From contig JAAYZC010000013.1 in assembly GCA_012515075.1 (NCBI GenBank), forward strand, positions 25,954 to 89,953: a stretch of DNA of 64,000 bases, given 5' to 3'. Below, piece after piece: positions 32,176-40,540 of this stretch (the first letter of the stretch is position 1; every line of letters begins with the position of its first letter). A program made the translations under genes and the position numbers. Below the pieces are notes generated by a model. It saw nothing but the letters and a program-made list of their open reading frames with translations, did no database searches and was not told the DNA's origin. The stretch comes from Thermoplasmatales archaeon. Lineage in GTDB: Archaea; Thermoplasmatota; Thermoplasmata; Methanomassiliicoccales; Methanomethylophilaceae.

Positions 32176-33060
32176 ACCATACCGTCGCCGTGATTCCTCA
32201 CCATTGCGATACGTTCGGCGGGGGACATCTTCGCACATCTGCGATCCTCATACCTGTCAGGCGCCTTCCGGTTCTTGGAGCGGCGAGGCGGGAGGGAATC
32301 CTCCGGCCGGCCTGCTTCGAATCCTTCACTGCCTTCCATGTTGTCACCGTCCCCCGGAGGGACCCATGCTAAGCACATGGCACTCCGCGGTTCTCCGATG
32401 TTATTGACATGTTTTTATGTTATACTTATAGCTTTCGTCCAACAAGGGAATTCATATGTATGTTGTATTTAATATTTTCTATATTTCTATTCACTGTTTA
32501 AAACCTTGTATATATAAGTTTGTTTTTTTAGATTTTAGAATATATCCAACACATCAAAGTCCTCGAAAAGCACTGATTTTATAGGTTTTCATCAGATCAT
32601 CATACATTTCGAAGCATCTGTCGGGCATTCTTTCGAGACGGGGCCTGTTTTTTCCGCCGGAAATCCGTTATATCTTGCGTCGGGTCGAATGCAGAGCGGG
32701 CTCTTGCTAGTGAAAAAAGATATTTTTAAATAGTATATTTTTTTGAACACGTTTTTAATAGGAAAAGTTTTAATATAATTTATTTTAAATCAATTTTTTC
32801 TAAGAATAACTTTAAATATTATTAATCATCATCTTTATCCATGGTGTATGTGCATGGTCATGCATGTTGCTGCCGTGTGTCTGCATCATCGGCTCCTGCC
32901 CGCAAGGGGCCCATCGCGAGCTCGTCTTGCGATTTCCATCCGTCCGCGGGTAGCAAAGTCTATTTCCTCCTCAAAAACAGACAAGGACGGATGGAACCCC
33001 TCGGCTCGTAAAATCTTGATGCACATGTTTGACGGGCGAAATTTATGGTAGAGTGATATA

Positions 33061-34233
33061 TTGGATATATGCATAATAGGAGGTTCATTCAGAGGGATGG
33101 AGTGCGCGTACCTCGCAAAGAAAGCGGGGTACGGAGTCACCGTTATAGATCGTGACGATTCTGCACCGGCAAGGACCATGGCAGACAGATTCTATGCCAT
33201 GGATCCTTTAAAGAATCCTGCTTCCGCAAAGGCCCTTTTCAGCGGAGCTGGGGCAGTGGTCCCCGCCACGGGCAACATCGAGCTTCTAAGGGAGATGGAC
33301 AGGGTGTTCAAGGGGATCGACACCCCCCTGCTTTTCGACGTAGCAGCCTATTCAGCTGCGGCCTCCAAGACGATATCCCGCCGTCTGCTGGATGGCATAG
33401 GCATACCCGCGCCGGCCATGTGGCCGGAATGCGGCTTCCCGGCGGTCGTGAAGCCCATGGATTCCCACAGCAGGATACCAACCAGCGTGGTGAACACACT
33501 GGATGAGCTGAGGTCGATAGATGAGCATATCGTACTTGCAGGTGATGATTCTTTCATACAGGAATGTGTCCCGGGAACCAAGATGGTCACCTGTGTGATA
33601 GGGAACGGGGAAAGGACACTCCCATGCATATCGGGTGAGCTGGAAGTCGATGATGGGTTCGATAAGAAACGCGTACGTTGCGATCCCACCATCAACAGCA
33701 GGCCAGCGGCAGCGAAACTTTCCAAGCTGGCCCGCGATATAGCGGAGGCGATGTCCGTTGTCGGCCCCCTCTTCGTCGAAGGCACGGAGATCCAAGACGA
33801 GGCAGTGATCCTGGACATAGACGCTTGCGTGGTTTCCATGATGCCCACGGCCATACTCCATTCCACCGGGTTCAACCTGCTCGAAGTGTTAATGGCGGCT
33901 CGGGTGAAAGATATTAAACCCGTAGCCCCGCGCGTGAAACGCGCGACGATATGCGAGCACATACTCGTCACGGACGATAGGCTCAGGTTTTGCGGCAACC
34001 GCGAGTTCTCCAGGATATCCTGTCCCAGGATACACGAGGGGTTGTTCGGCAGTACCGAGATCATAACAGATTATGCACCGGGACTGAGGACATGGAGGGC
34101 CACTTTGGTGACCACAGGAAGCGACATGGGGGACGCGGAGAGGAAGAGGGCGGAATGCATCGAAAACATCGTTTCCGAGTGCGGCATAACTCTCATCGAG
34201 GATCCGAAGCCCAGGATAGGAACCTCCAACTGA
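33061..34233 (+). CDS. PylC-like ATP-grasp homolog (paralog of pylC at 38577)
   Basis: Full-length similarity to the window's PylC (MECAYLAKKAG, WPECGFPAVVKP, STEIITDYAPG) with TTG start. Confidence 0.85.
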   Translation: MDICIIGGSFRGMECAYLAKKAGYGVTVIDRDDSAPARTMADRFYAMDPLKNPASAKALFSGAGAVVPATGNIELLREMDRVFKGIDTPLLFDVAAYSAAASKTISRRLLDGIGIPAPAMWPECGFPAVVKPMDSHSRIPTSVVNTLDELRSIDEHIVLAGDDSFIQECVPGTKMVTCVIGNGERTLPCISGELEVDDGFDKKRVRCDPTINSRPAAAKLSKLARDIAEAMSVVGPLFVEGTEIQDEAVILDIDACVVSMMPTAILHSTGFNLLEVLMAARVKDIKPVAPRVKRATICEHILVTDDRLRFCGNREFSRISCPRIHEGLFGSTEIITDYAPGLRTWRATLVTTGSDMGDAERKRAECIENIVSECGITLIEDPKPRIGTSN

Positions 34234-34423
34234 GTGTTGGCCTCCCGCAAAAAGCGGAGGTAGCCGGGTTCAAAGGACAAGGCGGACGCTTCTGCAAGAT
34301 GGCAGGGTACATGCATCGGAGGATTCATGACCATACGAATCACGCTAGATACTCTGAATCTAATGCAACCCTGCAGAATATAATTATATATCCATGCATT
34401 ATAGCGGGATTCGGCATGCCGCA

Positions 34424-34440
34424 GACATCCTGCAGATGTC
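34424..34440 (+). promoter_or_regulatory. Hairpin immediately upstream of mtbB copy 2
   Basis: GACATC-CTGCA-GATGTC, 10 nt before the ATG at 34451; TATA-like tract at 34379-34391. Confidence 0.45.
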
Positions 34441-34450
34441 GGGTGATATT

Positions 34451-35833
34451 ATGGCTGCGCCCAGACCGGTTTCAATCTTCGAGGCATACGATCGCTTCAA
34501 CAGAGGTAAGAAGGTTCGTGAGGACACATGGGATTACGTTACGATTCCCACCAACGCTCTCGCAATGAAGGACAGGTACGACATAAGATTCGACAAAGGG
34601 ATCATACCGGAGGACGAGGGTCTCATCGACCGCCTCTTTCTGGCAGGCATGGACATGCTCGTCACAACGGGGTTCTACTGCCCCGACATCGGACGCACGA
34701 TGGAGATAACCGAGGAAGAGGTGTATGAGGGTATAAAGAAGGCCCCCACCAGACTCAAGTTGGGGAAGGGCAAGGACAAGGTGAAGATGAAGCCCCGCAG
34801 AGGGAATGCACCTTCCAAACCCGTAGTGGAAGGAGGGCCCACGGGGGCCCCTGTGTCCGAGGATATATTCCTTCCCATGATGCAGGGGTATGCCCAGGAG
34901 GCCACCGTGGACACACTGGTCAGTGGCGTCCTCTCCACTTTGGACGGACATCCTTCGACCACCAACACACCCTATGAGATAATGGCGACCATGGCGGAGA
35001 TAAGACTTGTCAGAGAGGCCATGGCCCGCGCCAACCGCCCGGGGATGTGCATATAGGGACCCGAGACCCCGCTGTCCGCGGCGGGCCGTCTGGCTTCAGG
35101 TCTTGCCAAGGGGGGGCTTAAACCCTTCGACCTCCATGAGTGTTCGCAGCTCAACGAGATGAAGATGGACCTGACGGGTCTCAACATGCTTGCAGGCTGG
35201 GTGGCAAGCGGCGACATAATAATGATAGAGCAGATGCCCATCTTCGGAGGATACTGCGGCGGAGTGGAGGAGACGGCTATATGCGATGTGGCAACTACGC
35301 TGGCCTCCTTTGTGATGTTCAATGCAGATACGCACCTCGGAGGGCCTATCCACATCAGGTGGGGGATAACCACTTCCAGGGAGACCCTGCAGATCGCCGC
35401 CCACACCGCGGCGGCCGTCGATGCCAACACGGATCTTCTTCTGGGCAACCAATACTACACTCTGTCGGGCCCGTGTACCGAGATGTGCCTGCTCGAGACC
35501 GCCGCGCAGGCCATAACCGACACCGCCTCCGGAAGGGAGCTTATATCAGGATCCGCGTCGTCCAAAGGTGTCGTCAGGGACAAAACCTCCCCCATGGAGG
35601 CGAGGATGATGGGGGAAGCGGCTATCGCCACCATGGGCCGGGACATACACGAGGTCAACACACTACTTGACAGGCTTGTATCCAGCTACGAGAAGGATTT
35701 CTCCCGGGCACCTGCCGGAAAGACCTTCCAGGAGTGCTATGATGTGCAGAACATAACGCCCACCAAGGAGCACATGGCAGTTTATGACGGCGCCGTGAGC
35801 CGCCTTAGGAGATTGGGCCTGGAGATAGCCTGA
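34451..35833 (+). CDS. mtbB: Dimethylamine methyltransferase MtbB (copy 2) with in-frame amber (Pyl) at 35054..35056
   Basis: PGMCI-TAG-GPETPLSAAGRLAS then ECSQLNEMKMDLTGLNML in the same frame. Confidence 0.93.
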
Positions 35834-36402
35834 GGTTCCCGGTGGGCAGCACCTCGGCCGTTCGTCATCGGCCTATTGCACCATGGGCCGGACGATCCGG
35901 CCCCTGTGCTGTCTTCATCCGTGGAGGAATTCCCTTTCGGAGGATTGGATGAGGAAAGCCGCTCTTGACGCGGGCCTTCCGCATATCATTACCCTTACTT
36001 CAATCTCATAAATATTCTGCACGGTTCTTTTTCAATCCTCCTGATCCCCGACACGCCGGTCGCCCGTATATGCCTTCATCAGTCTACGATTCTTGTAAAA
36101 GACGCTGCCGATCATTTCGGCAGTAGGTCCAAGGGCCGATGGCCAGGATTTTGTTTTACAGGCATTAACAGGTAAATTAATATAGAACTTAATATGAATC
36201 TTTGCATATATAGAATGTATTAAATACTAAATACATTTCAATTCAATAGAACAATAGAAAACATTAAATATTGATTTAATAGATATCAACAACAGAAGCT
36301 GAGGAGCGATCCCCGGTTTGCGGATGTGATGAATACGAACGGCAGCGACGACATAAATTTTACCCTCCTTAAGTCACGCCGCCTTGACATCATCTTTTCC
36401 GC

Positions 36403-36451
36403 GGGAGGTGCCTCATGCACCTCCCTCTAGGTCTCGGATCCTCCGGGATCC
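36403..36451 (+). promoter_or_regulatory. Tandem strong hairpins upstream of pylT
   Basis: GGGAGGTGC-CTCAT-GCACCTCCC (36403-36425) and GGATCC-TCCG-GGATCC (36436-36451). Confidence 0.5.
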
Positions 36452-36549
36452 AACATGCGGTCCTCATTTTAAGGGGGATTCCATCGCCCCGTTCCGAAGT
36501 TCCATCCATATCGGCGGAAGCCTCGGCGGACTGTATGTTTTTCGAACAA

Positions 36550-36620
36550 GGGGGACGGTCTGGTGACCAGCTGGTCTCTAAAGCCTCGCTAGCAGGGTTC
36601 GATTCCCTGGTCTCTCGCCA
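36550..36620 (+). tRNA. pylT: tRNA-Pyl(CTA), amber suppressor
   Basis: GGGGGACGGTCTGGTGACCAGCTGGTCTCTAAAGCCTCGCTAGCAGGGTTCGATTCCCTGGTCTCTCGCCA: 7-bp acceptor, CTA anticodon, minimal D-arm, encoded CCA, 21 bp before pylS. Confidence 0.95.
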
Positions 36621-36641
36621 TTCAATCAACGGTGATACGAC

Positions 36642-37463
36642 ATGGTAAAGCTGACGCCTTCGCAGGAACAGCGCATGTGGGAATACAGCGACGATATCTT
36701 CGAAGATGCGGAGTACGCCACGGCCCAGGAGCGCGACAGACAGTACGCAAAGACGATGTCCGGGTTGACCGCCATAAACAGGAAGGCCATAACAGACATG
36801 TTAGAGAGACCATCCAGGCATTGTCTGGCACAGTTGGAAAGAGATCTTGCGCAGGCGCTCGTCGAACAAGGATTCACAGAGGTCAGGACGCCTTCGATCA
36901 TCTCCAAGGCCGCCCTCGCCAAGATGACGATCACCGAGGATCATCCTCTTTACAGACAGCTCTTCTTCGTGGACGACAGACGTGTGCTCAGGCCCATGCT
37001 GGCCCCTAACCTTTACTTCGTGATGAGGAGGCTGCGTGATTTCACTGACGGGCCAGTGCGCATATTCGAGATAGGGTCGTGTTTCAGGAAGGAGTCCCAC
37101 AGCACCAACCACCTGGAGGAGTTCACCATGCTAAATCTGGTGGAACTCGGACCCGAGGGGGATCCGGTGGACCGTCTGAAAGAACACATAGATCTGATAA
37201 TGAGAACAGCCGGCATGGAGTACACCCTGACCGAAGAGACATCTGATGTTTACAGGACGACCCTGGATGTCGAGGTGGACGGAGAGGAGATGGCCTCGGG
37301 GGCCGTGGGCCCCCATGTGCTGGACCCGGTACACGACATACACGAGCCCTGGAGCGGCGTCGGATTCGGACTGGAGAGGCTTATAATGCACCGGACCGGC
37401 AAGAAGAACATAAAGAAGGCCGGAAGGAGCCTTGTGTACCTCAACGGTGCGAAGATAGACTGA
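36642..37463 (+). CDS. pylS: Pyrrolysyl-tRNA synthetase, catalytic domain only (no N-terminal domain)
   Basis: LRPMLAPNLYFVMRRLRDFTDGPVRIFEIGSCFRKESHSTNHLEEFTMLNL; GPHVLDPVHDIHEPWSGVGFGLERL; 273 aa. Confidence 0.96.
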   Translation: MVKLTPSQEQRMWEYSDDIFEDAEYATAQERDRQYAKTMSGLTAINRKAITDMLERPSRHCLAQLERDLAQALVEQGFTEVRTPSIISKAALAKMTITEDHPLYRQLFFVDDRRVLRPMLAPNLYFVMRRLRDFTDGPVRIFEIGSCFRKESHSTNHLEEFTMLNLVELGPEGDPVDRLKEHIDLIMRTAGMEYTLTEETSDVYRTTLDVEVDGEEMASGAVGPHVLDPVHDIHEPWSGVGFGLERLIMHRTGKKNIKKAGRSLVYLNGAKID

Positions 37464-37473
37464 AGGCGTGAAG

Positions 37474-38580
37474 ATGACGACCGAGAACACGACGCGCGAT
37501 GTCATCACAAGGGCCGTGAGGCCCTCCGAGGACACAGAGGGGATACTCTCCAAAGCCTCCGAATGCAGGGGCCTGGATAGGAACGAGATAGAAGCCCTGG
37601 TCTCCCTGAAGGACGGGAGAGACATAGAAAGACTCTTCGAGACCGCCCAGGAGGTCAGGGACAGGATGTTCGGGAACAGGATATCGGTATACGGTTTCGT
37701 GTACTTCTCCACCCACTGCAGGAACAGCTGCGCCTTCTGCTATTACAGACAGACGAACACGGGCCTGCCCAGATACAGGAAGACCAGGGAGGAGGTGGTA
37801 TCGCTGTCCTGCGACCTCGAGGATGCGGGGGTCAACCTCGTGGACCTTACCATGGGCGAGGACCCGGTCATGTACGCGGACGGATACGCAGGCCTAATAG
37901 ACATGATATCCTCGGTCAACGAGGCCGTGGATGTGGCCATAATGGCCTCGCCGGGGGCCCTGCCGCCGGAGGTCTTCCCCCGCATCAGGGAAGCAGGGGC
38001 GGACTGGTACGCTTGCTATCAGGAGACCCACAACCGCGAACTCTTCCAGAGGATGAGATTGGACCAGGATTACGACTTCAGGCTCAGTCAGAAGGCCTGG
38101 GCACGCTCCGCTGGGCTGCTTACGGAAGAGGGAATGCTTACAGGGATCGGGGATACGGCCAAGGACCGTGCCGATTCCATCCTGGAGATGGGGGAGCTCG
38201 GCTGCCAGCAGATAAGGGCGATGACCTTCGTGCCGCAGTGCGGCACCCCCATGCAGGACCGCAGACCAACCGACTCGCTCAGCGAGAGGATGGCGATGGC
38301 CGTGATGAGGCTGGCTTACCCCGACAGGTTGATCCCGGCGAGTCTGGATGTCGAGGGCACCGACGGCCTGGCATCGAGGATAGACGCGGGTGCCAACATC
38401 ATAACTTCGATAGTCCCGCCGCATCTGAACCTGGCCGGGGTCGCCCAGCACGATCTGGACATAGACAACGGGCACCGTTCAGTCCAACACATAATCGAGA
38501 TGCTGGACGGCATGGGCCGCAAAGTCTCCACCAACAACGAATACAAGAGCATGATAGAGGCCAGGAGGCCGAAGGCATGA
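37474..38580 (+). CDS. pylB: Pyrrolysine biosynthesis radical SAM protein PylB
   Basis: YFSTHCRNSCAFCYYR (CxxxCxxC); operon position. Confidence 0.95.
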   Translation: MTTENTTRDVITRAVRPSEDTEGILSKASECRGLDRNEIEALVSLKDGRDIERLFETAQEVRDRMFGNRISVYGFVYFSTHCRNSCAFCYYRQTNTGLPRYRKTREEVVSLSCDLEDAGVNLVDLTMGEDPVMYADGYAGLIDMISSVNEAVDVAIMASPGALPPEVFPRIREAGADWYACYQETHNRELFQRMRLDQDYDFRLSQKAWARSAGLLTEEGMLTGIGDTAKDRADSILEMGELGCQQIRAMTFVPQCGTPMQDRRPTDSLSERMAMAVMRLAYPDRLIPASLDVEGTDGLASRIDAGANIITSIVPPHLNLAGVAQHDLDIDNGHRSVQHIIEMLDGMGRKVSTNNEYKSMIEARRPKA

Positions 38581-39737
38581 GGCTCGGCATCGTGGGCGGG
38601 GCTCTCCAGGGGATGGAGGCCGCATATCTGGCCAAGCACGCCGGCATGACGTCTGTGGTTATGGACAGGCGCCCCGATGCACCGGCCCTCTCGATGGCCG
38701 ACGAAAAGGCAGTCGTCGATCCTGTGAAGGATCCCGAGGCGGCCAGGGACATCCTCTGCAGATGCGATGCGGTCATACCCGCATGTGAGAACATGGATCT
38801 TCTACTTGCGCTGGAGAGGATCCTCTACCGTACAGGGACGCCTCTGCTCTTCGACACGGAATCCTATCGTACCTCCTGCTCCAAGGAGGCCTCCAACAGA
38901 ATGATGGGGGGCCTGGGTGTGCCTCTGCCTCTGCCTTGGCCCGAATGCGGTTTCCCCGCCGTCGTCAAGCCCTCGTCCCAAAGCGGCAGCGTGGGTGTCA
39001 GCGTCGTATACAGCGACGAGGATGTCAGGAGGGGTCTGGAGGCGGTCGGCAGACTGAATGACACTCCCGTGATCCAGGAGTTCGTGCACGGGAAGAGCGT
39101 TTCCCTGGAGGTCATCGGAACCGGGAGGAGCGTCGAATCGTATGTCACCACCGAGGTGGTGCTAGACAGCGGATACGATTGCAAGATGGTAAGATGCAAC
39201 CCGGACGTTCTAGGCCCCGAGGACGATGCGGCGTTCAGAGAGATAGGGAGGAGGGTCGCCAAGGCGATGCGGCTACAGGCTCTGATGGACGTCGAAGCCA
39301 TACTGACCCCCAAAGGACTGAGGGTCCTGGAGATAGATGCCCGCATACCGAGCCAGACCCCTGCGGCGGTGTACGCCGCCACCGGAATAAACCTTCTGGA
39401 TATGCTGGTCGGATCCGCCCTCGGCAGGTCGCTGGAGGCAGAGAGCTCCGGAGGGGCCTCGGTGTACGAGCATTTCGTGATCAACGGCAACAGGATATCG
39501 GCATGCGGCGAGAAGGAATTCTCCAATGTCCGGAATCCCCGCGTGGTATCCGGAATCTTCGGGTGCGACGAGATGATAACCGATTATGAGCCGGGGAAGG
39601 AGAACTGGTACACAACGGTGATAACCCGCGGAAGGACCGAAGCGGAGGTCGATTCCAAGAGGGAGCTGATAGTATCCGAGATCATGGAGACCTGCGGACT
39701 GGATGAACGCATGGATCCGAGGCCGGAGGCGGTGTGA
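38577..39737 (+). CDS. pylC: Pyrrolysine biosynthesis protein PylC
   Basis: ATP-grasp: VVKPSSQSGSVGVSVV, VLEIDARIPSQTPAAVYAATGINLLDML; operon position. Confidence 0.95.
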   Translation: MRLGIVGGALQGMEAAYLAKHAGMTSVVMDRRPDAPALSMADEKAVVDPVKDPEAARDILCRCDAVIPACENMDLLLALERILYRTGTPLLFDTESYRTSCSKEASNRMMGGLGVPLPLPWPECGFPAVVKPSSQSGSVGVSVVYSDEDVRRGLEAVGRLNDTPVIQEFVHGKSVSLEVIGTGRSVESYVTTEVVLDSGYDCKMVRCNPDVLGPEDDAAFREIGRRVAKAMRLQALMDVEAILTPKGLRVLEIDARIPSQTPAAVYAATGINLLDMLVGSALGRSLEAESSGGASVYEHFVINGNRISACGEKEFSNVRNPRVVSGIFGCDEMITDYEPGKENWYTTVITRGRTEAEVDSKRELIVSEIMETCGLDERMDPRPEAV

Positions 39738-40540
39738 TGCCCCGTCTGAAAGAGGAGGACGTAAACGAAGTGCGCAGGTCCCTGGAATCTCTCGACCTCA
39801 GGCTGTCAGACCTTATAGGCACGGACCTGCGGGGCCTGGCCTTCCGCACCGCAGGTTCGAGACCGGCGCTGGCGGGAATTTCCGCGGCAGTCGTCCCGGT
39901 GACCTCGGGAAAGGGCACGATATCCGGGTTCTCAGATTCCGTATCCGCCGTGCTATCACATCTGGGAATGGACAGCCTCGTAACCGCGGCCACAGACGTG
40001 GACGGTTTCTCCGAGGCCGTCTCCTCGGGATCCGACCTGATATTCATGGCAGACGACAGGAGGTTCCTCGCATACAACGTATCCGCCGGGGCATACTCTG
40101 ACAACGTGGACTGCACCGCCCGCGGGTACGTGGAGGCGCTGGAATGCGCCGAAGGCTCTCTCGGGGGCAGGACCGTGCTGCTGCTGGGGGCCGGCAGGGT
40201 CGGAAGGGTCGCCGCCGAATTCATGGGCTCCAAGGGGGCCTTTGTGCAGGTGGCGGATATCGACATCTCCAAGGCGGAGGCCCTGGGCGGGCTCCACAGG
40301 TTCGTGACGGTGCGCCAAGATATGGAGCGGGCGATATCCGAGACCAGATTGATATTCAACGCGTCCACGGCAGAGGTCCCTGCGGACCTCGTGCGTGAAG
40401 ACGCCATAATCTCCACGCCGGGCGAGCGCTTCAGCACCGCCGACGCCCCGGTCACGGTCAGAGCGATCCACGATCCGCTGGCCATAGGCACGGCGGTCAT
40501 GGCCGTGACCTCAGCGGTGCTCGGAAGGGATTCGAGATGA
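39737..40540 (+). CDS. pylD: Pyrrolysine biosynthesis protein PylD
   Basis: Rossmann motif VLLLGAGRVGRVAAEFM; after pylC with ATG/TGA overlap. Confidence 0.94.
   Translation: MPRLKEEDVNEVRRSLESLDLRLSDLIGTDLRGLAFRTAGSRPALAGISAAVVPVTSGKGTISGFSDSVSAVLSHLGMDSLVTAATDVDGFSEAVSSGSDLIFMADDRRFLAYNVSAGAYSDNVDCTARGYVEALECAEGSLGGRTVLLLGAGRVGRVAAEFMGSKGAFVQVADIDISKAEALGGLHRFVTVRQDMERAISETRLIFNASTAEVPADLVREDAIISTPGERFSTADAPVTVRAIHDPLAIGTAVMAVTSAVLGRDSR

Noticed and set aside
32127-32400. Cobalamin riboswitch in the mtbC leader
   Set aside because: Could not find the conserved B12-box pattern by eye; a covariance search would be needed
33061-34233. PylC-like gene as a pseudogene
   Set aside because: Intact 390-codon ORF with full-length similarity; only catalytic motifs differ, so divergence is more likely than simple decay
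35057-35160. PYLIS-type element after the amber codon
   Set aside because: No clear strong hairpin of the reported type seen; such an element is not needed for Pyl insertion
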